Origin: DASXMR01 sp036495525
Lineage (GTDB): Bacteria > Actinomycetota > Actinomycetes > Streptosporangiales > Streptosporangiaceae
Assembly (NCBI GenBank): GCA_036495525.1
Contig: DASXMR010000004.1
Location: forward strand, 1 to 37,710
Length of the DNA: 37,710 nucleotides
Direction of reading: 5' to 3'
Below the pieces are notes generated by a model. It did no database searches, was not told where the DNA came from, and worked only from the letters and a program-made list of their open reading frames with translations. Positions 15,203 to 23,819 of this stretch are shown one piece after another. Numbering within the stretch: position 1 is the first letter of the stretch; each line of letters starts with the position of its first letter. A program made the translations under genes and the position numbers.

Positions 15203-16891
15203 ATGAATCGTCGCATCATGAAGATCCTGGCCGTCGCTGCCGTGCTCAGCACCGCAGTGGCCGCCTGCGGCAGCTCGGGCTCCGGCTCGGGCGGCAACGC
15301 GTCAGGCAAGAGCAAGACCCTCGTCATCGACGACACGCCGCTGTCGCCTATGACCGACACGTTCAACCCGTACCAGTCCACCTCGACTGGTTACGTGGTG
15401 AACGCCCAGTCGCTGTACAACGAGCCGCTGATGATCTGGAACTCGCTCAACGCGAACCAGGCACCGTACCACCTGCTGGCCACCGGCTACTCCTGGTCGG
15501 ACGGCGGCAGGACGCTGACCCTGGACATCCGGCAGAACGTGCAGTGGAACGACGGCAAGCCGTTCAGCGCCAGCGACGTCGCGTTCACCTTCAACATGAT
15601 CAGGACCACCAAGGGGCTGCAGACCGACGGCACCCCGGTGCCGGTGAGCGCGACCGCGCCGAGCCCGGCCACCGCCGTGCTGAAGTTCAGCCAGCCGGAG
15701 TACGCGAACCTGTTCCTCATCGGCCAGACGTTCATCGTCCCGCAGCACATCTGGTCGAGCGTCAACCCGGCGACGTTCGCCGACCCGAACCCGGTCGGCA
15801 CCGGGCCATTCATGCTCGACAAGTTCAGCCCGCAGGGGTTCACGCTCAAGCAGAATCCGCACTACTGGAACAAGTCCGCGGTGCACGTGCCGGAGGTCTC
15901 CTACCCCGCTTACACGCAGAACTTCAACATTGTGAACCCGCTCGCCTCCGGCCAGATCGACTACGCGGGCAACGACATCGCCAACGTCCAGGGCGTGTAC
16001 CTGGCCAAGGACGAGCACAACCACACCTGGTTCGACAAGGCGCCGTACCTGACCGCTAACAACGTGGTGTCGCTCTTCTTCAACGTCAACAAGCCCCCGC
16101 TGAACGACCCGGCCGTGCGCCAGGCGATCAGCTTCGGCATCAACAGGCAGCAGCTGTCGGCTCAGGGCGAGACCGGCTACGAGCTGCCCGTGACGTCCAC
16201 CGCCGGGCTGCTGCTGCCAGGCGCGAACAGCTACCTCGACCCGTCCCTGGCCAATAACCTGCCGGCGGCCGGCGACCAGGCCAAGGTGAGCTCCATCCTC
16301 ACCGCCGACGGCTGGAGCAAGACTGGCGGCAAGTGGACCAAGGGCGGGAAGAACATCAGCTTCTCGATCTCGGACCCGATCCCGTACTCGGACTACTACC
16401 TGGACGCCCAGGAGATCTCGCACCAGCTCAACGCGCTCGGCTTCAACGTCACGGTCAACGGCATCGGCGACCCGGCGGCGTGGGCCGGTGACGTGGCCAA
16501 CGGCACCTTCGATACCGCGATCCACTGGAGCAACCAGGGCCCGACCCCGTACCAGATCTACGACAACTGGCTCGATTCCTCGCTCTCCGCGCCGATGGGC
16601 CAGCCGGCCGCCGGCGATGTCGGGCGGTACAAGAGCTCAGACGCGCAGGCAGCACTGTCTGCGTACGCGGCCAGCGGCAGCGTCGCCGGGCAGAAGGCGG
16701 CGATCGTCAAGCTGGAGAAGATCATGACTGATGAGGTGCCGGTCGCGCCGCTGCTCGCTGGCGCTGACTGGTACGAGTACTCCACCAGGAGCTACGTGGG
16801 CTGGCCGTCGTCCTCCAACCCCTACATGAACCCGACGACCAACTCCCCGTACCTGGAGGAGACGATCCTCCACCTCACCCCCGCGCCGTGA
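15203..16891 (+). CDS. Lipoprotein substrate-binding protein, family 5 (SBP_bac_5)
   Basis: The binding component (562 residues) is secreted and lipid-anchored: a short signal peptide ends in the lipobox AVAAC with Cys22, followed by a Gly/Ser linker. The family 5 fold is recognisable from YSWSDGGRTLTLDIRQNVQWNDGKPFSASDVAFTFN, the IVPQHIW segment, PVGTGPFMLDKF, LKQNPHYWN and VSLFFNVNKPPLNDPAVRQAISFGINRQ. Family 5 proteins bind peptides, nickel, or cello- and manno-oligosaccharides. The many aromatic residues (Trp, Tyr) in the central and C-terminal parts would suit a sugar ligand, and the GH3 gene follows 43 bases later. ATG start with GGAG eight bases upstream. Peptide binding remains an alternative. 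Confidence 0.92.
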   Translation: MNRRIMKILAVAAVLSTAVAACGSSGSGSGGNASGKSKTLVIDDTPLSPMTDTFNPYQSTSTGYVVNAQSLYNEPLMIWNSLNANQAPYHLLATGYSWSDGGRTLTLDIRQNVQWNDGKPFSASDVAFTFNMIRTTKGLQTDGTPVPVSATAPSPATAVLKFSQPEYANLFLIGQTFIVPQHIWSSVNPATFADPNPVGTGPFMLDKFSPQGFTLKQNPHYWNKSAVHVPEVSYPAYTQNFNIVNPLASGQIDYAGNDIANVQGVYLAKDEHNHTWFDKAPYLTANNVVSLFFNVNKPPLNDPAVRQAISFGINRQQLSAQGETGYELPVTSTAGLLLPGANSYLDPSLANNLPAAGDQAKVSSILTADGWSKTGGKWTKGGKNISFSISDPIPYSDYYLDAQEISHQLNALGFNVTVNGIGDPAAWAGDVANGTFDTAIHWSNQGPTPYQIYDNWLDSSLSAPMGQPAAGDVGRYKSSDAQAALSAYAASGSVAGQKAAIVKLEKIMTDEVPVAPLLAGADWYEYSTRSYVGWPSSSNPYMNPTTNSPYLEETILHLTPAP

Positions 16892-16934
16892 CCCGGCAGC
16901 AGATGACTGAGGCGGAAGGTCAGCTCGTAACGCC

Positions 16935-19910
16935 ATGACGGAACCTCTACCGGGGCGGATCCCGCCCGGTCAGTCCGGCCTGCGCCGTTCTGGCCGGGCG
17001 GGTTCCCGGAGAACCGGCCCAGCACAGCCAACGCAATCTCAGCACGGGCAGCCCGAGCACGCGCAGTCCCAGCACGGGCAGTCCCAGCACGGGCAGTCCC
17101 AGCACGGGCAGCCGCAGCACGGGCACGCCCAGCTTGACGATCCCGGTTACCAGCCGCGCGGCCCGGCGCTGCGGGCCGGCCAGCATGCGCCGCCGCGGCC
17201 AGGCCGGTCGGCAGCAGGCCAGCGCGGCCAGGCGGCGGAGCTAGCAGGCGCCGAGGCCATGGCGCTGGCCAGGCTCTCCACCACGGAGAAGGTGCTGCTG
17301 GTCACCGGCGCGGACAGCTGGCGGACGCAAGGCGCCGACGCCATCGGCCTGCGCCCGATGATCACCTCGGACGGCCCGGCGGGCGTCCGTGGCATCGTCC
17401 TTGACGAGCGGCTGCCGTCGTCCAGCCTGCCGTGCCCGGCCGCGCTCGGCGCGACCTGGGACGCCTCGCTGGTCTACGAGGTGGCCTCGGCGCTCGGCGC
17501 TGAGGCCCGCGGCAAGGGCGTGGACGTGCTGCTCGGGCCCACCATCAACCTGATGCGCACGCCGCTTGGCGGCCGTGGCTTCGAGTGCTTCGCCGAAGAC
17601 CCGCTGCTCACTGCCCGGCTCGCCGTCGCCTTCGTCGGCGGCGTGCAGGACCAGGGCGTGGCCGCAACGGTCAAGCACTACGTCGGCAACGACTCGGAGA
17701 CGAGCCGCTGGACCTACGACGCCAGGATCGACGAGCAGGTGCTGCGCGAGCTGTACCTGGCGCCGTTCGAGGCCTGCGTCACCGAAGCCGGCGTGGCGCT
17801 GGTCATGGCCGCCTACAACAAGGTCAACGGGATGCCGATGACCGAGCACGCTGGGCTGCTGGCCGGCCTGCTCAAGGGCGAGTGGGGCTTCGACGGCGTG
17901 GTCATCTCTGACTGGCACGCCGCGCGGAGCACCACGGCGACCGCGCTCGCCACCCTCGACCTGTCCATGCCGGGCCCCGACGGGCCGTGGGGCGCCCTGC
18001 TCGCCAGCGCGGTGCAGGACGGCCTGGTCGACGAGCGGGTACTGGACGACAAGGTGCTGCGGCTGCTCCGGCTGGCCAGGCGCGTCGGCGCCCTGGACGT
18101 CACCGCCGGGCTGACCGGCGGCCGGCGGGCGGCCGGAGCGGGGGCGGCCGGCGGCCAGGCAGCCCGCAGCGAGGGGGCGGCCAGCCCCGGCGACGGGCAC
18201 CCGGCGGACGGGACTCGCGGGAATGCCCTCGTTCGGCCGCTGGCCGACCGTCACCTGCTGCGACGCGCGGCTGCCGCATCGTTCGTGCTGCTGCGCGACG
18301 AGCATGGCGTGCTGCCGCTGACACCCGGCTCAGCCGGACGGGTGCTGATCACCGGGCCGAACGCCTTCTGGCCGACCGTCCAGGGCGGCGGGAGCGCCGG
18401 CGTGCACCCGGTCAGCGTGTCAGACCCGGCCGGCGCGCTGGCCGCTGCGTTCGGAGCGGTGGCCGGAACCGACACGGGCCGCCAGCGCACGGCTGTTCCT
18501 GGCACAGCTGGGCCCGGCCTGGTGGCCGGGCCTGGCACGACGGCTGGTCCTGGCGAGCGGGTGACCGCCGTACCCGGCTGCCAGACCTGGGTGCTGGTCC
18601 CCGAGCCGCCAGCCGGCACGCTGCGTGACCCGGTCACCGGCGAGCCGGGGCTGCGGCTGGACTTCCGGGCCGCCGACGGCACCCTGCTCGGCACCGAGCA
18701 CCGCACGACGGCGGCGCTGGCCTGGTGGGACGGCGTGCCCGAGGGCATTGGCTGGGGCGAGGGCGGCCGGGTCGTCCTGACTGCCAGGTACCGGCCTGCA
18801 GCTTCTGGCGCGCACCTGCTCGGCGCGGCCGGCGTCGGGCGGCTCGCGCTGACCGTCGACGGCGTCGTGCTGGCCGACGAGCAGACCGAGCGGCCAGCCG
18901 ACCCGGTCCAGGCGATGACCAGGCCCGGCGAGGTGCGAGCTGGCGCGCTGCTCGAAGGCGGCCGGGACACGCTGGTACAGCTCGAGTTCAGCCCGGCGGC
19001 GGACGGCGAGGGGCCGCTCGCGGTGCGGCTCGGCATCACCCCGGCGACCGACGACGACCAGCTGCTGGCCGAGGCGGAGCAGGCGGCGGCGAGCTGCGAC
19101 ACCGCCATCGTGGTGGTCGGCTCGGCTGCGCTGACCGAGAGCGAGGGCTTCGACCGCAGCTCGCTGTCGCTGCCCGGGCGGCAGGATGAGCTCATCCGCC
19201 GGGTCGCCGCTGCCTGCCGGCGGACGATCGTCGTGGTGAACTCGGGCATGCCGGTGCTGATGCCGTGGGCTGACGACGTCGCCGCCGTGCTGCAGGCATG
19301 GCTGCCGGGCCAGGAGATGGGCGGAGCGCTCGCCGACGTGCTGCTGGGCGTCGCTGAGCCTGGCGGGCGGCTGCCGGTGACGATTCCGGCCGCGGCGGCT
19401 GACTGCCCGGTGCTGCACGCCGAGCCGGACCAGGCCGGCCAGCTGCGCTACGACGAGGGGCTGCTCATCGGCTACCGCGGCTACGACCGGGCGGGCAGCA
19501 CGCCGCGCTTCCCGTTCGGCCACGGCCTCGGGTACACCACCTGGGCTTATGAGTCACTGCAGGTGGCCGGCCAGGGGGATGCGGCCGGCCGCGAGGGCGA
19601 CCTCGCCGTGACCGTCACGGTGCGCAACACCGGAGCGCGGCGCGGCAAGGAAGTCGTGCAGGCGTATCTCGCCGGACCGCCTGGCGACGCCCGGCGGCCG
19701 GTGCGCACGCTCGCCGCGTTCGCTGCCGTCAGCGCCGACCCTGGCGAGGCCGTGCGAGTCGCTCTGGTGCTCCCGGCCAGGGCGTTCGCACGGTACGACA
19801 CCGGGGCCGCGGCGTGGGTACCTGAGCGCGGCGCGTTCACCGTGCAGGTCGGCCGGTCCTCGCGCGACCTGCGGCTTGCCCTGCCGCTGCCGGCCAGGCG
19901 GACTGGCTAA
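16935..19910 (+). CDS. Glycoside hydrolase family 3 beta-glycosidase with PA14 and Fn3-like domains
   Basis: A 991-residue GH3 enzyme removing terminal beta-linked sugars, most often glucose. Order: low-complexity N-terminus (1-108); GH3 N domain (about 108-390) with TSDGPAGVRG, KHYVGNDSE and the nucleophile Asp326 in GVVISDWH; a Gly/Ala-rich linker (395-430); GH3 C domain interrupted by a PA14 domain (about 550-695, containing LRLDFRAADGTLLGTE); the general acid-base region after GSAALTESEGFDR; and a C-terminal fibronectin III-like domain (about 885-960, VTVRNTGARRGKEVVQAYL). The layout resembles PA14-bearing beta-glucosidases such as DesR. No signal peptide is visible, so it should act on sugar brought in by the adjacent importer. 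The start is uncertain: ATG 16935 lacks a good ribosome site, and ATG 17259 would begin at the conserved core. Confidence 0.92.
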   Translation: MTEPLPGRIPPGQSGLRRSGRAGSRRTGPAQPTQSQHGQPEHAQSQHGQSQHGQSQHGQPQHGHAQLDDPGYQPRGPALRAGQHAPPRPGRSAAGQRGQAAELAGAEAMALARLSTTEKVLLVTGADSWRTQGADAIGLRPMITSDGPAGVRGIVLDERLPSSSLPCPAALGATWDASLVYEVASALGAEARGKGVDVLLGPTINLMRTPLGGRGFECFAEDPLLTARLAVAFVGGVQDQGVAATVKHYVGNDSETSRWTYDARIDEQVLRELYLAPFEACVTEAGVALVMAAYNKVNGMPMTEHAGLLAGLLKGEWGFDGVVISDWHAARSTTATALATLDLSMPGPDGPWGALLASAVQDGLVDERVLDDKVLRLLRLARRVGALDVTAGLTGGRRAAGAGAAGGQAARSEGAASPGDGHPADGTRGNALVRPLADRHLLRRAAAASFVLLRDEHGVLPLTPGSAGRVLITGPNAFWPTVQGGGSAGVHPVSVSDPAGALAAAFGAVAGTDTGRQRTAVPGTAGPGLVAGPGTTAGPGERVTAVPGCQTWVLVPEPPAGTLRDPVTGEPGLRLDFRAADGTLLGTEHRTTAALAWWDGVPEGIGWGEGGRVVLTARYRPAASGAHLLGAAGVGRLALTVDGVVLADEQTERPADPVQAMTRPGEVRAGALLEGGRDTLVQLEFSPAADGEGPLAVRLGITPATDDDQLLAEAEQAAASCDTAIVVVGSAALTESEGFDRSSLSLPGRQDELIRRVAAACRRTIVVVNSGMPVLMPWADDVAAVLQAWLPGQEMGGALADVLLGVAEPGGRLPVTIPAAAADCPVLHAEPDQAGQLRYDEGLLIGYRGYDRAGSTPRFPFGHGLGYTTWAYESLQVAGQGDAAGREGDLAVTVTVRNTGARRGKEVVQAYLAGPPGDARRPVRTLAAFAAVSADPGEAVRVALVLPARAFARYDTGAAAWVPERGAFTVQVGRSSRDLRLALPLPARRTG
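17037..17132. repeat. 15-bp coding tandem repeats (Gln/His-rich)
   Basis: A short-unit tandem array encodes Ser-Gln-His-Gly-Gln and variants for 32 codons in the N-terminal extension of the GH3 protein. The unit cagtcccagcacggg recurs almost exactly three times in the middle and decays at both ends. All units keep the frame, which argues that the extension is translated, or that the array is young. Confidence 0.75.
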
Positions 19911-19915
19911 GCCGG

Positions 19916-19954
19916 CCGGGGGCATGCCCGAGCGGGGCCCGGGCATGCCCCCGG
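19916..19954. terminator. Bidirectional hairpin terminator between GH3 and VOC genes
   Basis: CCGGGGGCATGCCCG (19916-19930) and CGGGCATGCCCCCGG (19940-19954) are perfect reverse complements, giving a 15-bp stem with a 9-base loop. It lies exactly between two convergent stops (19910 and 19961). There is no T-run on either side, as is usual for actinomycete terminators. Confidence 0.85.
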
Positions 19955-19960
19955 CGTGGC

Positions 19961-20488
19961 TCAGCCGGCTGTGCCCGGCTCGTCGGGCGGTGCCACTCCC
20001 CCGGCCGGGCCAGCCGCCGCGTCCGCCGCCTGACCGGTCAGCGACGCATGCACAGGGCCGCTGCGGGCTACCAGCTCGACCTCGAAACCGTCGTCGTTCT
20101 CCAGGTAGGCCGCGTAGTGCTCAGGGCCGCCAGCGTGCGGGTGCCGGTCGGCGAACATCAGCCGCCAGCCGTGCTGCCGCGCCGCGCCGGCCAGCTCGTC
20201 GACCTGGCTGGCGTCGCCGGCGTGGAAGGCGAGGTGGTTCAGCCCCGGCCGCAGCCGGTCGTGCTCAGCGCCGCGGACGTCAGGTGACTGCTCGGCCACC
20301 ACGTAGGTCGCGCCGGACCGCCAGCTGCGGCCGGCCGGCCACTGCTGGAACAGCTCATAGCCAAGCTGCTCCAGCAGCCAGCCCAGGCTGGCCACCGCCC
20401 GGTCCAGGTCGGCTACCCACAGCTCGACATGGTGCAGCGCGCCGCGGCCCGGCCAGCCGAGCTGCTCGAAATGCCCGTCAGTGCTCAC
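19961..20488 (-). CDS. VOC-superfamily (glyoxalase/dioxygenase-like) protein
   Basis: A 175-residue single-domain VOC protein. It starts with ALHHVELWVADLDRAVASLGWLLEQLGYE (metal-ligand His at about 19-20), contains LNHLAFHAGDASQVDEL and PEHYAAYLENDDGFEVELVA, which supplies the final metal-ligand Glu. The last roughly 30 residues are a disordered Ala/Gly/Pro tail. VOC proteins include glyoxalases, extradiol dioxygenases, epimerases and resistance proteins; nothing seen decides among them. It is last in the minus-strand acyl-CoA dehydrogenase run, 92 bases after the SDR gene, so a role as epimerase or lyase in the same pathway is possible. The start is a GTG at 20486-20488. Confidence 0.85.
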   Translation of the reverse strand: MSTDGHFEQLGWPGRGALHHVELWVADLDRAVASLGWLLEQLGYELFQQWPAGRSWRSGATYVVAEQSPDVRGAEHDRLRPGLNHLAFHAGDASQVDELAGAARQHGWRLMFADRHPHAGGPEHYAAYLENDDGFEVELVARSGPVHASLTGQAADAAAGPAGGVAPPDEPGTAG

Positions 20489-20580
20489 CGGTGCTCAGTC
20501 TGCTGCCTGGCAGGCTGGCGCAGCAGCCGATTGGCGCAGGCCGCCGTGGCGCAGCCGCCAGGCGGGCCTGGTCAGCATGG

Positions 20581-21354
20581 TCAGCCTTCCTCCAGCGCCT
20601 GCTGGATCTTGTTCATGCCGTGCCGCCAGCGGTCCGGGTCGGCGGCCCGGCCGGCGTACATGCCGGCTACCTCAGCGTGCGGCAGGATCAGGAACCTGCC
20701 GTCGGCCAGGGCAGCCAGCACGGCGTCGGCGACCTCTTCCGGGCTGATCACCGAGTCGCCGAGCAGCTTCTCGGCCTGCGGGTCGCTGCCGTCGAGCATT
20801 CCGGTCCGGACGCCGAGCGGGCAGATCGCCTGCACGGTGATGCCGCGGTGCAGGTAGCTGAACGCCAGCCACTCGGCGAAGCTCAGCGCCGCGTGCTTGG
20901 TTACCGAGTACGGCGCGGTACCCGGCATGGCCAGCAGCCCGGCCGCCGACACGGTGCAGACCAGGTGCCCGCGACCGCGCTCCAGCCAGCCGGGCAGCAG
21001 CAAGCGCGCTGCACGGACGTGCGCCATGACGTTGACCTGCCAGGAGGCTTCCCAGTCCGCTTCGGCTGCCTCCGCGCCGCCCGTCCGCGCGATGCCCGCG
21101 TTGGCGAAGTAGATATCGATTCCGCCGAGCTCGGCGCTGGCCGCCGCGATGAGATCGGCGACACCCTGCTCGCCGGCCGCGTCACCAGGCACGGCCACCG
21201 CTCCGCATGACGCGGCCACCCGGCGCGCGGCGGCCGCGTCGATGTCGTTGACGACTACCCGGCCGCCGGCCGCGGCAAGCCGGCTGGCCAGCGCGGCGCC
21301 GATGCCGCTGCCACCGCCGGTGACCACGATTCCGGCGCCGCTGACGTCGGTCAT
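20581..21354 (-). CDS. Short-chain dehydrogenase/reductase (SDR)
   Basis: A 257-residue classical SDR using NAD(P). The cofactor motif is TGGGSGIG (12-19), followed by an acidic VVNDIDA at the end of the second strand, which favours NAD(H). Then come FANAGIA (NAG motif), the active-site Ser in CTVSAAG and YSVTK (Tyr149, Lys153). After PLGVRTGML the substrate loop and a C-terminal helical segment follow. Its ATG overlaps the stop of the upstream acyl-CoA dehydrogenase in an ATGA (21351-21354), so the genes are co-translated. A role oxidising a hydroxy-acyl intermediate fits the context, but the exact substrate is unknown. Confidence 0.9.
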   Translation of the reverse strand: MTDVSGAGIVVTGGGSGIGAALASRLAAAGGRVVVNDIDAAAARRVAASCGAVAVPGDAAGEQGVADLIAAASAELGGIDIYFANAGIARTGGAEAAEADWEASWQVNVMAHVRAARLLLPGWLERGRGHLVCTVSAAGLLAMPGTAPYSVTKHAALSFAEWLAFSYLHRGITVQAICPLGVRTGMLDGSDPQAEKLLGDSVISPEEVADAVLAALADGRFLILPHAEVAGMYAGRAADPDRWRHGMNKIQQALEEG

Positions 21355-22523
21355 GACGACTGCCCGGCTGGTGGCAGCGAGACCAGCCCCGCCAGCGCCG
21401 CGCGGTGCCGGTCAGGGGTGCCGAAGCCGGTCAGCGCGCTGGTGGCGCGCTTGAGGTACAGGTGCGCCTGGTGCTCCCAGGTGAAGCCGATGCCGCCGTG
21501 CAGCTGCACCATTTCCTGCGCGGCCCGTACCGCTGTCTCGCTGCACGCTGCCTTGGCCAGTGCCACCGCGACCTGAGCGTCCTGGTCGCCTGCGGCCAGG
21601 CAGGCGGCGGCGTACCTGGCAGCCGCCCTGGCCTGGGTGACGGCCACCCACACGTCAGCCAGCCGGTGCTTGAGCGCCTGGAACGAGCCGACCGGGCGGG
21701 CGAACTGGCGCCGCTGGATGACATAGCCGACGGTGATCTCCAGGCAGCGCTCGGCCACGCCGAGCTGCTCGCTGGCGAGCATCGCCGCGCCCGCCGCCAG
21801 CGCGGCACTGACCGCGCGCTCGGCTGCCTCACCCACGGCCAGCCGCCGCGCCGCGACGCCGTCGAAGCTGAGGTCCGCCAGCTGCCGGGTCATGTCGAGC
21901 GAGGTCACCGGCGTCCTGGTCAGTCCGGCGCTGCCCGCCTGCACCAGGTAGAGCCCGTACGGCACGCCGTCGGCTGGCACCAGCAGCAGGTCAGCAGGCA
22001 GGGCGTCGGCGACGACGGCGACGCTGCCGGTGAGCCGGACGGTCCCCGGCTCGTCACCTGCTGCCCCGGCGCCAAGCCGGACGGTCGGCGGCGGCGGTCC
22101 CGGCGGCGCTGCCGGGAACGGCACGGCAAGCGCAGCGGTGCTGGCACCAGACGCGACGGCGGCGAGCAGCTCGCTGTCCCCCGCCGCCAGCAGCGCGGTC
22201 GTCGCCACCACGGCGCTGCCCAGGTACGGGACGGGCGCCACTGCCCGGCCGAGCTCCTCGGCCACGACGGCGGCCTCCCGGTAGGAGGCGCCGGCCCCGC
22301 CGCTGCCCTCGGGGACCAGCAGCCCGGCGCAGCCGACGTCAGCGGCCAGCGCGTGCCACAGGCCGGCGTCGTAGGTATCGGGCGTCTCGGTCCTCGCCAG
22401 CACGTCCCGCCACTGCGCGCGGTCGTCGAGCAGCCCGCGCACGGCGGCACGCAGCTCGCTCTCCGTCTCGCTGTACAGCAGGTCGGGTACGCCGGCCGCG
22501 GGGGCCAGGGCGGAAGCGGTCAC
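21351..22523 (-). CDS. Acyl-CoA dehydrogenase, first of an overlapping pair (putative partner subunit)
   Basis: About 390 residues with the acyl-CoA dehydrogenase fold. The N-terminal helical domain has DVGCAGLLVPEGSGGAGASYREAAVVAEELGRAVAPVPYLGSAV; the middle beta domain is short and rich in Gly/Pro; the C-terminal domain has QLGVAERCLEITVGYVIQRRQFARPVGSFQALKHRLADVW and MVQLHGGIGFTWEHQAHLYLKRA. The last pattern resembles the ChsE1/FadE28-like partner subunit of actinobacterial heterotetrameric enzymes. The GTG at 22523 overlaps the stop of the upstream gene (GTGA) and has GGAAGGA nine bases upstream; an ATG at 22541 is the alternative. The overlap with the next dehydrogenase supports an alpha2-beta2 complex that oxidises bulky acyl-CoA esters. 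Confidence 0.87.
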   Translation of the reverse strand: MTASALAPAAGVPDLLYSETESELRAAVRGLLDDRAQWRDVLARTETPDTYDAGLWHALAADVGCAGLLVPEGSGGAGASYREAAVVAEELGRAVAPVPYLGSAVVATTALLAAGDSELLAAVASGASTAALAVPFPAAPPGPPPPTVRLGAGAAGDEPGTVRLTGSVAVVADALPADLLLVPADGVPYGLYLVQAGSAGLTRTPVTSLDMTRQLADLSFDGVAARRLAVGEAAERAVSAALAAGAAMLASEQLGVAERCLEITVGYVIQRRQFARPVGSFQALKHRLADVWVAVTQARAAARYAAACLAAGDQDAQVAVALAKAACSETAVRAAQEMVQLHGGIGFTWEHQAHLYLKRATSALTGFGTPDRHRAALAGLVSLPPAGQSS

Positions 22524-23698
22524 CGGGGCAGGTCCTTCCACGGCACGTCCTTGTCGACCCGGATCTCCGGCGGCAGCCCGAGCACCCGCTCGGCGATGAT
22601 GTTGCGCAGGATCTCCGAGGTGCCGCCCTCGATCGAGTTGCCCCTGGCCCGCAGGTACCGGTAGCCCGGATCGCGGCCGAAGAAGTTGGTACCTTCCGGC
22701 CGGCGCATGGACCAGTCCTCGAAGCGCAGCCCGTCGGCGCCGGCCAGCTCGACCTCGAACTGCGAGATGTCCTGGTTCAGCCGGGCGAAGACCAGCTTCG
22801 CGGCCGAGCCTTCCGGCCCCGGCTGGCCGGCGGCCAGCTGCTGGCGCAGCCGCACCCCAGCCAGCCTGGCCACCTCAGCGTCCGCCCACAGCCGCAGCAG
22901 CCGGTCGTGCAGGCCAGGGGTGCGCGCCAGCGGCTGGTCCCGCCACGCCCGCGCTGCGGCGGCGATCATGCCGCCCTCCCTTGGCACCGCGCCGCCGCCG
23001 ATCGCGACCCGCTCGTTCATCAGCGTCGCGGTCGCCACCTGCCAGCCCTGGCCGACCGCGCCGATCCGGTCCGCGTCGGGGATGACCGCGTCGCTGATGA
23101 AAACCTCGTTGAACTCAGCCTCGCCGGTGACCTGCCGCAGCGGCCTGACCTCGACCCCTGGCGCGGACATGTCGAGAGCGAAGTACGTCATGCCCTTGTG
23201 CTTGGGCACGTCAGGGTCGGTCCTGGCGACCAGCAGCGCACGGCGGGCGAGGTGCGCTGACGAGGTCCACACCTTCTGCCCGTTCACCACCCAGCGATCG
23301 CCGTCAGCGACCGCGCGGGTGGCCAGCGAGGCCAGGTCGGAGCCGGCCCCCGGCTCGCTGAACAGCTGGCACCAGATCTCCTCGCCGGTCCACAGCGGCC
23401 GCAGCCAGCGCCGCCGCTGCTCGTCGCTGCCGTGCGCGAGGATCGTCGGCGCGGCCATGCCAAGGCCGATGCCGTTGCGCTCGGGGCTGTTGGACGGCGC
23501 GCCGGCCGCGGCGAACGCCGCGTCCACGGCCGGCTGCAGGTTCCTTGGCAGGCCGAGGCCGCCAAGCTCCTCCGGGTAGTGCACCCAGGCCAGCCCGGCG
23601 TCGAACCGGGCACGCAGGAAATCGAGCCGCTCGGTGGCCGCCGGGTCGTGCCCGGCCAGGAACTCGCTGACCCGGTCGCTGAGCTCGGCGGCGGTCAT
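22520..23698 (-). CDS. Acyl-CoA dehydrogenase, second of the overlapping pair
   Basis: A 392-residue FAD-dependent acyl-CoA dehydrogenase. Recognisable parts are WVHYPEELGGLGLPRNLQ, the flavin/substrate segment CQLFSEPGAGSDLASLATRA, VVNGQKVWTSSAHLA, TYFALDMSAPGVEVRPLRQVTGEAEFNEVFISDA, and the ending RARGNSIEGGTSEILRNIIAERVLGLP. This ending is typical of FadE29/ChsE2-like chains, which in mycobacterial steroid side-chain degradation pair with a second, unlike FadE chain. It precedes the other dehydrogenase with a 4-base overlap. The ATG at 23696-23698 is the start. The pairing and likely bulky substrate are inferred from gene order and family; a homo-oligomer cannot be excluded. Confidence 0.9.
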   Translation of the reverse strand: MTAAELSDRVSEFLAGHDPAATERLDFLRARFDAGLAWVHYPEELGGLGLPRNLQPAVDAAFAAAGAPSNSPERNGIGLGMAAPTILAHGSDEQRRRWLRPLWTGEEIWCQLFSEPGAGSDLASLATRAVADGDRWVVNGQKVWTSSAHLARRALLVARTDPDVPKHKGMTYFALDMSAPGVEVRPLRQVTGEAEFNEVFISDAVIPDADRIGAVGQGWQVATATLMNERVAIGGGAVPREGGMIAAAARAWRDQPLARTPGLHDRLLRLWADAEVARLAGVRLRQQLAAGQPGPEGSAAKLVFARLNQDISQFEVELAGADGLRFEDWSMRRPEGTNFFGRDPGYRYLRARGNSIEGGTSEILRNIIAERVLGLPPEIRVDKDVPWKDLPR

Positions 23699-23819
23699 CG
23701 CGACGCCCGGCCGGGTAGCGGCAGTTCAGCTAGCGCTGCTGACGGGACGCGCAGCGCCGGCCGGGCTGATTCCGCTGACCGGGCCGGTTCTGCTGACCCG
23801 GCCGGCACGGCTTGGCCGG

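Noticed and set aside
17037..17132. Possible CRISPR-like array
   Set aside because: Units are 15 bp, contiguous and coding with no spacers; it is a short tandem repeat inside a gene.
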